Positions 35,266 through 45,194 of a stretch of 64,000 bases of DNA are shown here, in pieces. Location: contig NZ_JACYVH010000003.1 in NCBI RefSeq assembly GCF_014842255.1, positions 1-64,000 of the forward strand, written 5' to 3'. The notes below the pieces were generated by a model. The model did no database searches, was not told where the DNA came from, and worked only from the letters and a program-made list of their open reading frames with translations. A program made the translations under genes and the position numbers. The DNA comes from Frigoribacterium sp. CFBP 13712 (lineage in GTDB: Bacteria; Actinomycetota; Actinomycetes; Actinomycetales; Microbacteriaceae). The first letter of the stretch is position 1. Each line of letters starts with the position of its first letter.

Positions 35266-36690
35266 TCAGACGCCGAAGTACAGCTCGAACTCGAACGGGT
35301 GGGGACGCTGCGCCATGGGCAGGATCTCCTTCTCGCGCTTGTAGGCGATCCAGGTCTCGATGAGGTCTTCCGTGAAGACGTTGCCCTTGGTGAGGAACTC
35401 GTGGTCGGCCTCGAGCGCGTCGAGCGCACCGTCGAGCGACGCGGGCACCTGGGGGATGCCCTTCGCCTCCTCGGGGGGCAGCTCGTAGAGGTCCTTGTCG
35501 ACCGGCTCGTGCGGCTCGATGCGGTTCTGGATGCCGTCGAGGCCGGCCATCAGCTGAGCCGCGAACGCGAGGTACGGGTTCGAGGCGGCGTCGGGGACGC
35601 GGAACTCGATGCGCTTGGCCTTCGGATTCGTGCCGGTGATCGGGATGCGGATCGCGGCCGAGCGGTTGCCCGCCGAGTACACGAGGTTGACGGGGGCCTC
35701 GAAGCCGGGGATCAGACGGTGGTACGAGTTGATCGACGGGTTCGTGAAGGCCAGGACGGCGGGGGCGTGCTTGAGCAGGCCGCCGATGTACCAGCGGGCG
35801 AGGTCGGAGAGACCGCCGTAGCCGTTCTCGTCGTAGAACAGGGGCTTGCCGTCGCTCCACAGCGACTGGTGCGTGTGCATGCCCGAGCCGTTGTCGCCGA
35901 AGAGGGGCTTGGGCATGAAGGTCGCGACCTTGCCCCACATCTCGGCGGTGTTCTTGACGATGTACTTGAACTTCAGGATGTCGTCGGCCGCGTGGACCAT
36001 CGTGTCGAACTTGTAGTTGATCTCCTGCTGACCGCCGGTGCCCACCTCGTGGTGCGCGCGCTCGAGCTCGAGGCCGGCGTCGATCAGCCGCAGGCTGATG
36101 TCGTCGCGGAGGTCGGCGGTCTTGTCGACCGGGCTGACCGGGAAGTACCCACCCTTGTAGGCCGTCTTGTTGGCGAGGTTGCCGCCTTCTTCGACGCGAC
36201 CGGTGTTCCAGGCGCCCTCTTCGCTGTCGACGCTGTAGAAGCTGGCGTTCTGCTTCACCTCGTAGCGGACGTCGTCGAAGATGTAGAACTCGGCTTCGGG
36301 GGCGAAGAACGCGGTGTCCGCGATGCCCGTCGATGCAAGGTACTTCTCGGCCTTCTTGGCCACCTGACGCGGGTCGCGGCTGTAGAGCTCGCCGTTGCGC
36401 GGGTTGAAGATGTCGAAGACGAGGATGAGCGTGCGCTCGGCACGGAACGGGTCGACGTATCCGGTCGTGACGTCGGGGATGAGCTGCATGTCCGACTCGT
36501 GGATGGAGGCGAAGCCACGGATGGACGATCCGTCGAAGAGCTGCCCGACGGAGAAGAACTCCTCGTCGACCGTGGAGGCGGGGATGTTGAAGTGCTGCTG
36601 GACACCGGGAAGATCGGTGAAGCGGATGTCAAGGAACTTGACGTCGGTGTCCTTGATGAACTTCAGCACCTCGGAAGAATCAGTGAACAT
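35266..36690 (-). CDS. glnA: Glutamine synthetase type I (adenylylation-controlled)
   Basis: 474-residue GSI-beta enzyme: ATP + glutamate + ammonia to glutamine, a dodecamer. D-loop [10 protein letters not shown] (51-60), active-site PEAEFYIFD (131-139), the ATP-binding [18 protein letters not shown] (261-278) and the adenylylation Tyr402 in DLYELPPEE are present, so GlnE encoded on the other side of the terminator can modify it. GGAGAG lies before ATG 36690. No clear -10 box was seen near the start codon, so the gene probably has a longer 5' leader. Confidence 0.96.
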   Translation of the reverse strand: MFTDSSEVLKFIKDTDVKFLDIRFTDLPGVQQHFNIPASTVDEEFFSVGQLFDGSSIRGFASIHESDMQLIPDVTTGYVDPFRAERTLILVFDIFNPRNGELYSRDPRQVAKKAEKYLASTGIADTAFFAPEAEFYIFDDVRYEVKQNASFYSVDSEEGAWNTGRVEEGGNLANKTAYKGGYFPVSPVDKTADLRDDISLRLIDAGLELERAHHEVGTGGQQEINYKFDTMVHAADDILKFKYIVKNTAEMWGKVATFMPKPLFGDNGSGMHTHQSLWSDGKPLFYDENGYGGLSDLARWYIGGLLKHAPAVLAFTNPSINSYHRLIPGFEAPVNLVYSAGNRSAAIRIPITGTNPKAKRIEFRVPDAASNPYLAFAAQLMAGLDGIQNRIEPHEPVDKDLYELPPEEAKGIPQVPASLDGALDALEADHEFLTKGNVFTEDLIETWIAYKREKEILPMAQRPHPFEFELYFGV

Positions 36691-36820
36691 ACGAGATGTC
36701 TCTCCAATGGGCTTGACTGGAACGGATCGGCCACGGCTGCAGCCTGTATCGAGGGTATTGAGGGGCCGTTTCGCCGCAGTGTCCCTGATGTTTCCGGCAT
36801 GTTACGGCTGCCCTGATCGG

Positions 36821-36826
36821 TAGGCT
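36821..36826 (+). promoter_or_regulatory. -10 box TAGGCT before the RDD gene
   Basis: Seven-base spacer to ATG 36834, which argues for that start over the ATG at 36828. Confidence 0.55.
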
Positions 36827-36833
36827 CATGGGC

Positions 36834-37280
36834 ATGCCTCAGACCCCTCGAACACCGCCCGGCGGCCCCGACAGGGCAGGAGGCGCGGCGGGCGGACAAC
36901 AGGCCTGGCCCGGTCGTCGACTCGGTCTCCCCGAGAGCGGACCGCGGTCGATCGCGAGACTCGGGCGCCGCGTCGCCGCCATCGCGATCGACTGGGCTCT
37001 CGCCTACATCGTGGCCTTCGCGTTCTTCGGGGGCGAGGGCATCGCCATCACGATCGTCTTCGTCCTCGTGCAGATCGTCTTCCTGATCACGCTCGGCGGC
37101 ACGATCGGTCATCTCGCCCTGCGGATGCGGGTGGTGCCGATGGCCGGCGGGTACCTCGGCCTCTGGCGCCCTGTCGTGCGGACTCTGCTGGTCGCCCTGG
37201 TGATCCCCGCCGTGGTCTTCGACCTCGACCAGCGCGGTCTCCACGACCGGATCGCCGGCACCGTGCTCGTCCGCGTCTGA
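36834..37280 (+). CDS. RDD-family membrane protein
   Basis: 148-residue protein. After a Gly/Pro-rich N-terminus the RDD signature appears (RLGRRVAAIAIDWALAYIVA, Arg and two-Asp pattern), followed by two or three membrane segments (to about residue 125) and the C-terminal FDLDQRGLHDRIAGTVLV, where the second Asp pair is conserved. Role unknown, possibly small-ion transport. It lies between glnA and the DUF4191 gene, the same place as in mycobacteria. It ends at a bidirectional terminator. Confidence 0.85.
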   Translation: MPQTPRTPPGGPDRAGGAAGGQQAWPGRRLGLPESGPRSIARLGRRVAAIAIDWALAYIVAFAFFGGEGIAITIVFVLVQIVFLITLGGTIGHLALRMRVVPMAGGYLGLWRPVVRTLLVALVIPAVVFDLDQRGLHDRIAGTVLVRV

Positions 37281-37293
37281 CCGTCCGGTCACG

Positions 37294-37337
37294 ACGAAGC
37301 CGCCGCCGTTCCCGAGGGGGAGCGGCGGCGGCTTCGT
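37294..37337. terminator. Bidirectional terminator between RDD and DUF4191 genes
   Basis: CGAAGCCGCCGCCG (37295-37308) pairs perfectly with CGGCGGCGGCTTCG (37323-37336), 14 bp, extended by one A-T pair; the 14-nt loop has its own C/G-rich core. Confidence 0.85.
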
Positions 37338-37344
37338 GATCGCA

Positions 37345-37353
37345 GGAGGCGCG
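37345..37353 (+). repeat. Copy of the GGAGGCGCG motif beside a stop codon
   Basis: Part of GCAGGAGGCGCGGGTC, two bases from the DUF4191 stop codon. Confidence 0.85.
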
Positions 37354-37355
37354 GG

Positions 37356-38075
37356 TCAGCGCGGTCGACCGGCGCGGGCCTTGAACGGGTCGACGCCCTT
37401 GGGGATGGGCAGGCCGTTCTGACCGAGCGACTGCAGGCGGTTGCCCACCGCCAGGACCTCGTTGCGGTTGATGGCCTTCTTCAGCTTGTTCATCCGACCG
37501 GCCAGCTTGTGCAGCGGCACGGCGTCCGAGTCGGGGCCCACGTGGAGGACCGTGATCGGGACGTTGGGGAGGACCCGGGCGACCTTGCGACGCTCCTCGT
37601 CGACCAGGCGCTTCGTCTGGCCGGCCGCGCCCTCGGCGATGAGCACGACGCCCGGCTTGCCGACCGCGCGGTAGACCGCGGCCTGGCTCCGGCCCTGGAC
37701 GGCGACGGGCATCTCGTTGGCACGCCAGGCGCGTCGGAGTCCGCTCTTCATGACCGCGCCCACGGCGCCGGGCTGACCCTCGATCTGCGAGTAGGCCGCG
37801 CGCTCCGCACGACGACCGAGCACGAGCAGCAGCAGCAGGATGCCGAGCATGACGCCGACCACGATGTAGAGGACGAGCGCGAGGACGTTCCCCTCGGAGA
37901 GCAGGATGCCCGCGGCCACACCGAGCAGGATCGGGACGATCAGCACCGCCAGCATCAGCGGCAGCGCCGTCTTGTCGATCCGGCGGGTCATCTGGAAGAC
38001 CTGCCACATCTGCTTGAAACGGCCCGGTTCCTTGGGCGGTTTCGGGGTCGTGTTCTCCGGAGACTTACGTGCCAT
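37356..38075 (-). CDS. DUF4191-family membrane protein
   Basis: 239-residue protein conserved in actinobacteria beside lipA and glnA. A basic Pro-rich N-terminus (KSPENTTPKPPKEPGRFKQMWQVFQMTRR) leads to two membrane segments (about residues 40-60 and 65-86), then a cytoplasmic domain with PGVVLIAEG and LPNVPITVLHVGP. Function unknown. The -10 box TATCCT (38087-38082, minus) lies six bases from ATG 38075, which favours that start over GTG 38081. lipA and lipB, its usual neighbours, are missing here. Confidence 0.88.
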   Translation of the reverse strand: MARKSPENTTPKPPKEPGRFKQMWQVFQMTRRIDKTALPLMLAVLIVPILLGVAAGILLSEGNVLALVLYIVVGVMLGILLLLLVLGRRAERAAYSQIEGQPGAVGAVMKSGLRRAWRANEMPVAVQGRSQAAVYRAVGKPGVVLIAEGAAGQTKRLVDEERRKVARVLPNVPITVLHVGPDSDAVPLHKLAGRMNKLKKAINRNEVLAVGNRLQSLGQNGLPIPKGVDPFKARAGRPR

Positions 38076-38081
38076 GCTCAC

Positions 38082-38087
38082 AGGATA
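38082..38087 (-). promoter_or_regulatory. -10 box TATCCT before the DUF4191 gene
   Basis: Six-base spacer (GTGAGC) to ATG 38075. Confidence 0.55.
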
Positions 38088-38196
38088 CGGGTTCGCCCGC
38101 CGTCACGAGTCCTCCCCGAGACCGCCGTCCGCGAACGCGTCCCCAGACGGCCGCCGGCTCCGCCGTCCCCGTGCCGGCGTGCACGACTCTCGAGTC

Positions 38197-39534
38197 ATGT
38201 CGAGCACCCGTGTCGGGCCCTACGAGGCCGAGCCCGTCGACGGGCCTCCGCCGTTCCGGTGGTGGACCTCGACGTGGTCGTCGGGCGAGCCCGTGCTGCT
38301 CCGCGCCTCCCCCTCCTCGACCCGTGAGGCCCTCGTCGAGGCAGCGGCCCTGTGCTGCGCCGACCACCCCCATGTGGTCGAGGTGCTCGACGTCTTCCAC
38401 CTCGACGGCCGACCGGTCGTGGTGACCCGGGGTGTCCCGTCGATCAGACTGGACGCCTGGCTCGCGGGCCGCGGCACGCTCGCGCGCGGCGAGGCCGTCA
38501 CCCTCGTCGTGCCCCTGGCCTCCGCCCTCGGGCACCTGGCCGCTCGGGGCGTGGTCCCCGCGGGGCTGCCGCCTCACGACATCGGCATCGACGATCGCGG
38601 TGCACCGGTCATCATCGGTCTGAGCTCCGGCGACGTCGCGGTCTCGACCGCGCCGCCGGATTCCCTCTCCGGCACGCTCTCGACCGCGGCTCTCGCCGGC
38701 CATCCCGGGGTGGCCGATCTCTGGTCGCTGGTCGTCGACCGCCTCGACGACGACTCGTGCCGGGGCGTGCCGCCGACCACTCCCGACGAGCTGCTCGAGT
38801 GGGCTCATGACCTCGGCGAGCCCCGGCCGTTGCCGACGGTGTTCCTCACCCCATCGGTCGGTGCGGTGGGGGAGCAGTCGACGGCGACCCTGCGGGCGGC
38901 GCCCCGCGAGACACCCGCCTGGCTGGCCGTGCTGCCCGAGAGCGCCCTGATCGACCGGGCCCTCGCGTGGTGGCACGATCGACCGCGGGCTCCGCTGCGG
39001 GATCGACTCCGAGTCGTCCGCCCACGCTTCTGGGTCGTGGCCGGCGTGCTCGTCCTGTCTCTCGTGGGGGCGTCCCTCCTCTCTCCGAGGGAGGATGCCG
39101 CGACGGACGCCGACGGGCTTCCCCGCCCGTCGACGTCCCCGCTGTGGGCGGATGCGTCGGGAGGGCCGCCGCCGGGCATGTCGCCGACCGCCACGCCCTC
39201 CGCCGAGGAGGCCGTGCTGCGAGGTGACGACGCAGCAGCCGCGACGGCCGTCCTGCTGGAGGCACGGGTCGAGTGCCTGAGAGACCCCACCCCCTCCTGC
39301 ATCGCCGCGGTCGACCACCACGGGTCACCCCTCGCCCGGTCGGATTCCGCCCTGGTCGACGACCCCGCCGCCACCGCCCAGGCACTCCTGCCGACCCGCC
39401 TGGGCCCGGAGACCCAGCGTCTCGGCGAGAGCGTGCTGTTCGAAGCTCACACCGCGGACGACGAACCGGCCTCGGTCCTCGTGGTGAGGACCGAGGCCGG
39501 TTGGCGGCTTCGCGAGATCATCGCCCGTCAGTGA
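38197..39534 (+). CDS. Membrane-anchored pseudokinase-like protein
   Basis: 445-residue protein. Residues about 20-215 follow the outline of a Ser/Thr kinase (HPHVVEVLDVFHLDGRPVVV like the N-lobe strands, then a helix LASALGHLAARGVVPAGLPPHDIGIDDRGAPVIIG), but the HRD, catalytic Lys and DFG motifs are absent. A membrane segment lies at 277-296 (FWVVAGVLVLSLVGASLL). The extracellular C-terminal part (about 300-445) has a Cys pair (VECLRDPTPSC) and a small beta-rich end domain. I infer a pseudokinase receptor. It sits where lipA-lipB lie in many relatives. Function unknown. Confidence 0.6.
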   Translation: MSSTRVGPYEAEPVDGPPPFRWWTSTWSSGEPVLLRASPSSTREALVEAAALCCADHPHVVEVLDVFHLDGRPVVVTRGVPSIRLDAWLAGRGTLARGEAVTLVVPLASALGHLAARGVVPAGLPPHDIGIDDRGAPVIIGLSSGDVAVSTAPPDSLSGTLSTAALAGHPGVADLWSLVVDRLDDDSCRGVPPTTPDELLEWAHDLGEPRPLPTVFLTPSVGAVGEQSTATLRAAPRETPAWLAVLPESALIDRALAWWHDRPRAPLRDRLRVVRPRFWVVAGVLVLSLVGASLLSPREDAATDADGLPRPSTSPLWADASGGPPPGMSPTATPSAEEAVLRGDDAAAATAVLLEARVECLRDPTPSCIAAVDHHGSPLARSDSALVDDPAATAQALLPTRLGPETQRLGESVLFEAHTADDEPASVLVVRTEAGWRLREIIARQ

Positions 39535-39545
39535 CGGGCTGCGGA

Positions 39546-41039
39546 TCAGATGCCGAGCTTCGCGGTGAAGTCGCCGGCCTCGAGGCGGTCCTTGACGGCG
39601 ACCAGGAATCGCGCAGCGTCGGCACCGTCGACGATGCGGTGGTCGTACGACAGGGCCAGGTACACCATCGAGCGGACGGCGATCGCCTCGCCACCGTCGG
39701 TCTTGACGACCACGGGGCGCTTGACGACGATGCCTGTACCGAGGATGGCGACCTGAGGCAGGAACACCACCGGCGTGTCGAACAGCGCGCCCCGCGAACC
39801 CGTGTTCGTCACGGTGAAGGTGCCACCGGCCAGCTCGTCGGGCTTCAGCTTGTTGTCGCGGGTCCGCTGCGCGAGATCGGCGATCTGGGCGGCGATGCCG
39901 GCCAGGTCGAGATCGGCGGCGTTCTTGATGACCGGAGTCAGGAGACCCCGTTCGGTGTCGACCGCCATGCTGATGTTCTCGTGGTCGGGGTAGACGATCG
40001 AGTCACCGTCCACCGTCGCGTTGAGCTTCGGGTGAGCCTGGAGGGCCTCCGCCGCCGCGAGGGTGAAGAACGGCAGGAAGGACAGCTTGTTGCCGGTCTT
40101 CTCCAGGAAGGCGGCCTTGTTCGCGTCGCGGAACGACGCCACCTTGGTGACGTCGACCTCGACGACGCTGGTCAGCTGGGCCATGGCCTGCATCGACTGC
40201 ACGGCGCGCTCGGCGACGACCTTGCGGAGTCGCGTCATCGGGACGGTCGTTCCACGGAGGGGCGAGATCTCGAGGGGCGCCGGCGCTGCGCTCGTCGACG
40301 CCGTGCTCGACTCGGCGGTCTTCGCGGACGCGGCCTCAGCGGCTGAGAGGACGTCCTCCTTGCGGATGCGCCCGCCGACACCGCTGCCCGAGAGGGACGA
40401 CAGGTCGACGCCCTTCTCGTTCGCGAGCTTGCGGACCAGAGGCGTGACGTAGCCCGCGGTCGAACCGGAGTCCGACGACGGGGCGGCGGCGGGTGCCGCG
40501 GCAGCGGGAGCAGCAGCGGCCGGCGCGGCTGCGGCCGGCGCGGCGGGAGCCGACGGCGCTGCGGCGGGGACGGCCGGAGCGGCCTGCGGTGCCGCAGCCT
40601 GAGGAGCCGCCGGGGCCGGGTCGACGGCGGGAGCGGGCTCGGGGGCCGAAGCCTCGGCCTCCTCGCCGGGTGCCGGAGCAGCGGACGAGGGCAGCTCGGC
40701 GTCCCCGGCGTCGTCGCCATCTTCGGCGGCGGCTTCGGGCTCGTCGGACTGCTCGGCGTCGTCGCTCGACTCGCCGGCGTCCTCGGCCGGTGCGTCGGAC
40801 GAGCCGTCGCCGATGCGGACGAGTGCCGTGCCGACCTCGACGGTCTCGTCTTCCGGCACGAGGATCTCTTCGATCACACCGGCCACGGGCGACGGGATCT
40901 CGGTGTCGACCTTGTCGGTCGAGACCTCGAGCAGCGGCTCGTCGACCTCGACGCGGTCACCGACATTCTTGAGCCAGCGGGTGACCGTGCCCTCGGTGAC
41001 GCTCTCACCGAGTGCCGGGAGGTTGACGGATTCGCTCAT
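39546..41039 (-). CDS. sucB: Dihydrolipoamide acyltransferase, E2 of 2-oxoacid dehydrogenase complex
   Basis: 497-residue E2 subunit. The lipoyl domain at the N-terminus has [11 protein letters not shown] with Lys43. A long Ala/Pro/Glu-rich linker (about 95-195) and the peripheral-subunit-binding domain [26 protein letters not shown] (about 197-223) follow. The catalytic domain ends with [17 protein letters not shown] (His and Asp). Only one lipoyl domain, fewer than some actinobacterial homologues. In actinobacteria this E2 serves the pyruvate/2-oxoglutarate dehydrogenase complexes. AAAGGAG precedes ATG 41039; lpdA lies upstream in the same operon. Confidence 0.92.
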   Translation of the reverse strand: MSESVNLPALGESVTEGTVTRWLKNVGDRVEVDEPLLEVSTDKVDTEIPSPVAGVIEEILVPEDETVEVGTALVRIGDGSSDAPAEDAGESSDDAEQSDEPEAAAEDGDDAGDAELPSSAAPAPGEEAEASAPEPAPAVDPAPAAPQAAAPQAAPAVPAAAPSAPAAPAAAAPAAAAPAAAAPAAAPSSDSGSTAGYVTPLVRKLANEKGVDLSSLSGSGVGGRIRKEDVLSAAEAASAKTAESSTASTSAAPAPLEISPLRGTTVPMTRLRKVVAERAVQSMQAMAQLTSVVEVDVTKVASFRDANKAAFLEKTGNKLSFLPFFTLAAAEALQAHPKLNATVDGDSIVYPDHENISMAVDTERGLLTPVIKNAADLDLAGIAAQIADLAQRTRDNKLKPDELAGGTFTVTNTGSRGALFDTPVVFLPQVAILGTGIVVKRPVVVKTDGGEAIAVRSMVYLALSYDHRIVDGADAARFLVAVKDRLEAGDFTAKLGI

Positions 41040-41095
41040 CTGTGGAACTCCTTTGACGACATTGCGTGTCTTTGTGTGTGTAAGTGCGGTGGGTG

Positions 41096-42469
41096 CTACA
41101 TCGCGTGAAGCGGCTTGCCGGCCAGAGCCAGCATCGCCTCACCGAGAGCTTCGTTCTGCGTCGGGTGCGCGTGGATCAGGGGCGCGACGTCCTCGGGGTA
41201 GGCCTCCCAGTTGACGGCCAGCTGAGCCTCGCCGATCAGCTCGCCCACGCGGGCGCCGATCATGTGGACGCCGACCACGGGCCCGTCGACGACGCGGACG
41301 ACCTTGACCGAACCCGCAGTGCCGATGATGTGGCTCTTGCCGTTGCCGGCGAGGTTGTAGTCGTAGCTGGTGATCTTGTCGGAGCCGTGCTTCTCCGAGG
41401 CCTTCGCCTCGGTGAGACCGACTGAGGCGACCTCGGGGTCGGAGTACGTGACCTTGGGGATGTTGACGTCCTCGATCACGACGGGCTTCAGGCCCGCGAT
41501 CTCCTCGGCGACGAAGATGCCGTGCTGGAAGCTCCGGTGCGCGAGCTGGAGTCCGGGGACGATGTCGCCCACGGCGTAGACGCCGGGCACCGAGGTGGCG
41601 AGGCGCTCGTTCGTGATGACGAAGCCGCGGTCGACCGTCACTCCGGCCTCCTCGAAGCCGAGACCAGCAGTCGAGGGGCCGCGACCCACCGCGACCAGCA
41701 GGAGGTCGGCGTCGAACGTCTTGCCGTCCTCCAGCGTCACGACGACACCGTCGTCGTTCTGGGTGACTCCCTGGAATCGCACACCGAGCGAGAATTCGAT
41801 GCCGCGTTTGCGGAACGCGCGCTCGAACTGCTTGCTGATCGATTCCTCCTCGTTGGGGACGAGGTGGGGGAGCGCCTCGATGATGGTCACCTCGGCGCCG
41901 AAGGACTTCCAGACGCTGGCGAACTCGACGCCGATCACGCCGCCGCCCAGGATGGCGACCTTGTTCGGGACGTGGTCGAGGGAGAGAGCCTGCTCGCTCG
42001 TGATGACCTTCCCTCCGATGTCGAGCCCGGGGAGGCTGCGCGAGTACGAACCGGTGGCGAGGACGATGTTCTTCGCCTTCAGGGTCGTGTCGCCGACCTG
42101 GACGGTCGACGGCGACGTGAGTCGACCCTCGCCCTCGACGGTCGTGATCTTGCGCGCCTTCAGCAGACCCTGGAGACCCTTGTACTTGCTGGCGACGACA
42201 CCCTCGCGGTAGGTCGTCACGGCCGGGATGTCGATCCCGTGGAAGTCGGTGTGCACGCCGTACTTGGCCGACTCGCGCGAGACGTCGGCCACCTCGGCCG
42301 AGTGCAGGAGCGCCTTGGTGGGGATGCATCCCCGGTGGAGGCAGGTCCCGCCGACCTTGTCCTTCTCGACCAGCGCGACGCTCAGCCCCAGCTCGGTCGC
42401 CCGCAGCGCCGCGGCGTATCCGCCGCTCCCGCCACCGAGCACCACCAGGTCAAAATTCTGTTCCGACAC
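41096..42469 (-). CDS. lpdA: Dihydrolipoyl dehydrogenase (E3)
   Basis: 457-residue flavoprotein reoxidising dihydrolipoamide with NAD. FAD-binding [14 protein letters not shown] (8-21), the redox disulfide [12 protein letters not shown] (Cys43, Cys48), the NAD motif [17 protein letters not shown] motif GVYAVGDI and the C-terminal [10 protein letters not shown] (catalytic His-Glu) are all present. GTG 42469 (VSEQNFDL) is chosen since the extra residues of a longer frame do not resemble the family. The sucB gene follows after 56 bp. Confidence 0.95.
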   Translation of the reverse strand: MSEQNFDLVVLGGGSGGYAAALRATELGLSVALVEKDKVGGTCLHRGCIPTKALLHSAEVADVSRESAKYGVHTDFHGIDIPAVTTYREGVVASKYKGLQGLLKARKITTVEGEGRLTSPSTVQVGDTTLKAKNIVLATGSYSRSLPGLDIGGKVITSEQALSLDHVPNKVAILGGGVIGVEFASVWKSFGAEVTIIEALPHLVPNEEESISKQFERAFRKRGIEFSLGVRFQGVTQNDDGVVVTLEDGKTFDADLLLVAVGRGPSTAGLGFEEAGVTVDRGFVITNERLATSVPGVYAVGDIVPGLQLAHRSFQHGIFVAEEIAGLKPVVIEDVNIPKVTYSDPEVASVGLTEAKASEKHGSDKITSYDYNLAGNGKSHIIGTAGSVKVVRVVDGPVVGVHMIGARVGELIGEAQLAVNWEAYPEDVAPLIHAHPTQNEALGEAMLALAGKPLHAM

Positions 42470-42534
42470 CCAGCAACTCCCTCGTGCGTTCGGAGGTACC
42501 CCGCGCCGGGTGGGGAGGCGCCGTCGTGGTGACG

Positions 42535-42569
42535 ACGACACGTCGCCCGCTTCGCCTCCGACGTGTCGT
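42535..42569. terminator. Hairpin between pepA and lpdA
   Basis: ACGACACGTCG (42535-42545) pairs with CGACGTGTCGT (42559-42569), an 11-bp perfect stem with a 13-nt loop, no T-run. It may end or stabilise pepA transcripts before lpdA. Confidence 0.55.
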
Positions 42570-42629
42570 GGAGGCGGACCGGCGTTCAGGGACCGTTCTC
42601 GACGGGATTCTCCCGCCTCGTCGACCCTA

Positions 42630-44108
42630 CTACGCGGCCGAAAAGTCGGAGGCCAGCTCTAGCAGGGTTCTCACGGAAACGCCGGTAGAGCCCTTGCCGG
42701 TGTAGCCGTAGCCGCCGGCCTTGTTGTTCGACGGGCCGGCGATGTCGAGGTGGACCCACGGGAGTGCGGTGTCGGCGCCGTCCTTCTTCCCCACGAACTC
42801 GTTCAGGAACACCCCGGCGAGCAGCATCCCCGCGGCGGTGTTGCCGGGGGTCGCATTCACGAGGTCCGCCACGTCGGACGCCAGGCGCGCCTTGAGCTCG
42901 CCGGGCAGGGGCATGCGCCAGAACGTCTCGCCGATCGAGTCCGCCAGCTCGACCACGCGGGAGGCCAGCGCGTCGTTGCCCATGACTCCGACGGTGCGCA
43001 TCCCGAGTGCGACCACCTGGGCGCCGGTCAGGGTCGCCACGTCGACGATCGCGTCCGGCTGCTCCTCGCTGGCCGCGACGAGACCGTCGGCCATGACCAG
43101 GCGGCCCTCCGCGTCGGTGTTCGTCACCTCGACGGTGGTGCCGCCCTTGATGGTCAGGACGTCGTCGGGCCGGATCGCCGTGCCGCTCGGCATGTTCTCG
43201 GCGACGCACAGCCAGGCGGTCAGACGCACGGGCAGCGCCAGCTCGGCGGCCGCGACGGTGACGGCGAGCACGGTGGCCGCACCCGTCATGTCGTCCTTCA
43301 TGCCGAGCATCGAGGCTGCGGGCTTCAGCGAGAGCCCGCCGGTGTCGTACGTGATGCCCTTGCCGACCAGGGCCAGGTGCTTCGTCGCCCCCTCGGGGCG
43401 GTATTCGACCTTGACCAGGCGCGGGCCCCGGCTCGAGCCCTGGCCGACGCCGAGGATGCCTCCGAAGCCGCCCGCCAGCAGTTCGTCCTCGGCGAGCACG
43501 GTGACCTCGAGGGCGGTGCCCTCGGCCAGCGAGACGGCCTTGTCGGCGAGCGCCTGGGGGAACATCTGCTGCGGGGGAGTGTTCGAGAGGTCACGGACCG
43601 TGTGCACGGCGGTCGCGACGATGCGGGCCCGCTCGGCGGTCGCCGGATCGACCGGCACGTCGGTGGCGAGCACGATGTCGTGTGCGTGTCGACGGGAGTC
43701 CGACGCGGTCGTGGAGCGGAACGCGTCGAATTCGTACGAGGCGATGGCGGCTCCCTCCAGCGCGGCCAGCGCCTCCTGGGTGCCGGTCACGGGGAGGGCG
43801 ATCACGACGCGGTCGACGCCCGTCAGCTGACGGACGGCCGATCCGGCCGCGTAGCGCAGCGATTCGGCGTCGACGGTGTCGCCGAGTCCGATCAGTGCGA
43901 TTCCGGAGGCGCGCACGGCCGTGCCGGGCAGCCGGACCAGCTCGTCGCGCGCCCCGGTCACGCCGACGGCGGAGAGGACGTCGGCCAGGCCTTCGACCGG
44001 AGTGGTGAGCTCCGGGCCCGACGAGGTCTTGCGGACGCCGACGACGAGGACGTCCCCCTCGATCTCGGCGGGGGTGGTCGTGCTGGTGGTCAGAGTCGAA
44101 ACGGTCAT
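42630..44108 (-). CDS. pepA: Leucyl aminopeptidase (M17)
   Basis: 492-residue cytoplasmic zinc/manganese aminopeptidase, a hexamer. The catalytic region has VGKGITYDTGGLSLKP (Lys, Asp), MKDDMTGAA (Asp), NTDAEGRLVMAD (the M17 signature, Asp and Glu) and LTGAQVVALG. The N-terminal macro-like domain is present. TACCAT (44120-44115, minus) lies six bases from ATG 44108, which supports this start over the longer frame to 44195. Divergent from the PAC2 gene. Confidence 0.95.
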   Translation of the reverse strand: MTVSTLTTSTTTPAEIEGDVLVVGVRKTSSGPELTTPVEGLADVLSAVGVTGARDELVRLPGTAVRASGIALIGLGDTVDAESLRYAAGSAVRQLTGVDRVVIALPVTGTQEALAALEGAAIASYEFDAFRSTTASDSRRHAHDIVLATDVPVDPATAERARIVATAVHTVRDLSNTPPQQMFPQALADKAVSLAEGTALEVTVLAEDELLAGGFGGILGVGQGSSRGPRLVKVEYRPEGATKHLALVGKGITYDTGGLSLKPAASMLGMKDDMTGAATVLAVTVAAAELALPVRLTAWLCVAENMPSGTAIRPDDVLTIKGGTTVEVTNTDAEGRLVMADGLVAASEEQPDAIVDVATLTGAQVVALGMRTVGVMGNDALASRVVELADSIGETFWRMPLPGELKARLASDVADLVNATPGNTAAGMLLAGVFLNEFVGKKDGADTALPWVHLDIAGPSNNKAGGYGYTGKGSTGVSVRTLLELASDFSAA

Positions 44109-44114
44109 GCCTCG

Positions 44115-44186
44115 ATGGTAGCCACGGCTCTGTTCGCTCTCGGCACGTGGCGACGGCCTGCGGAGCACCTCGCCGGTATCTAGGCT
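44115..44186. promoter_or_regulatory. Divergent promoters of pepA and the PAC2 gene
   Basis: Minus-strand TACCAT (44120-44115) six bases from pepA ATG 44108, and plus-strand TAGGCT (44181-44186) seven bases from ATG 44194. Confidence 0.6.
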
Positions 44187-44193
44187 TGTCGAC

Positions 44194-45111
44194 ATGCACG
44201 ACCCCGCCGGACTCTACGACCTCTCGATCGACGCCCCGAACGTCCCCGACGGGCTGCCCCTCGTCGCGGGCCTGACCGGTTTCGCCGACGCCGGCTCGGC
44301 GGTGAGTCAACTCGCCGAGTACATGATCGACACTCTCGACAGCACGCTGGTCGCGTCGTTCGACACCGACGAGCTCCTCGACTACCGGGCGCGTCGTCCG
44401 GTCTTCACCTTCGACCAGGACCACGTGAGCGAGGTCTCGGTCGCCCGTCTGTCCCTGCACCTGATGAGCGACGACATCGGTCAGCCGTTCCTCCTCCTGT
44501 CGGGCTTCGAGCCCGACTTCCAGTGGAACCGCTTCACGGCGGCCGTCGTCCAGCTCGTGGAGCGCTACCGGGTCTCGACGACGACCTGGGTCCACTCCAT
44601 CCCGATGCCCGTGCCTCACACCAGGCCGATCGGCGTCACGGTCAGCGGCAACCGCGCGGACCTCATCGAGTCGCTCTCGGTGTGGAAGCCCGTCACGCAG
44701 GCGCCGGCCAACGCTCTCCACCTCATCGAGCACCGTCTCGGCCAGGACGGTCACCCCACGGCCGGGTTCGTCCTCCTCGTGCCGCACTACCTCGCCGACA
44801 CGGAGTTCCCCGACGCGGCGGTCGCCGCGCTGTCGAGCATCAGCGCGGCCACCGGGCTCATCTTCCCCACCGACCGTCTCCGCGAGGAGGGGCGCGAGTT
44901 CCTCGTCAAGGTGGAGGAGCAGGTGCACGGCAACACCGAGCTGTCGAGACTCGTCGCGACCCTCGAAGAGCGCCACGACACGTACATGGAGGGCAACCCC
45001 CTGCCGTCGCCGCTCACCGACCAGGACGGCAAGGTGCCGACGGCCGACGCGCTGGCGGCCGAGCTCGAGAAGTTCCTGGCGCGACGGACCGACGGCGACA
45101 CGTCCGCCTGA
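44194..45111 (+). CDS. PAC2-family protein (proteasome-assembly-chaperone-like)
   Basis: 305-residue soluble protein of the actinobacterial PAC2 family. The opening LPLVAGLTGFADAGSAVSQLAEYMID and the conserved DYRARRPVFTFD and EPDFQWNRF are present, together with the middle VHSIPMPVPHTRP stretch. The C-terminal helical region (about 225-300) is typical. Function in bacteria is unsettled; in some it is near proteasome or cell-wall genes, which is not seen here. A dispersed-motif copy lies two bases after the stop. Confidence 0.9.
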   Translation: MHDPAGLYDLSIDAPNVPDGLPLVAGLTGFADAGSAVSQLAEYMIDTLDSTLVASFDTDELLDYRARRPVFTFDQDHVSEVSVARLSLHLMSDDIGQPFLLLSGFEPDFQWNRFTAAVVQLVERYRVSTTTWVHSIPMPVPHTRPIGVTVSGNRADLIESLSVWKPVTQAPANALHLIEHRLGQDGHPTAGFVLLVPHYLADTEFPDAAVAALSSISAATGLIFPTDRLREEGREFLVKVEEQVHGNTELSRLVATLEERHDTYMEGNPLPSPLTDQDGKVPTADALAAELEKFLARRTDGDTSA

Positions 45112-45113
45112 CC

Positions 45114-45122
45114 CGCGCCTCC
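45114..45122 (-). repeat. Copy of the GGAGGCGCG motif beside a stop codon
   Basis: ACCCGCGCCTCCTCGG starts directly after the PAC2 stop codon. Confidence 0.85.
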
Positions 45123-45182
45123 TCGGCCGTCGTCCCGTCCACGGGCACGCGTGGTCGGCGGCGGATGCGCTCGTCGCTCGGG

Positions 45183-45188
45183 TAGATT
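45183..45188 (+). promoter_or_regulatory. -10 box TAGATT before the MFS gene
   Basis: Six-base spacer to GTG 45195. Confidence 0.55.
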
Positions 45189-45194
45189 CGTCGG

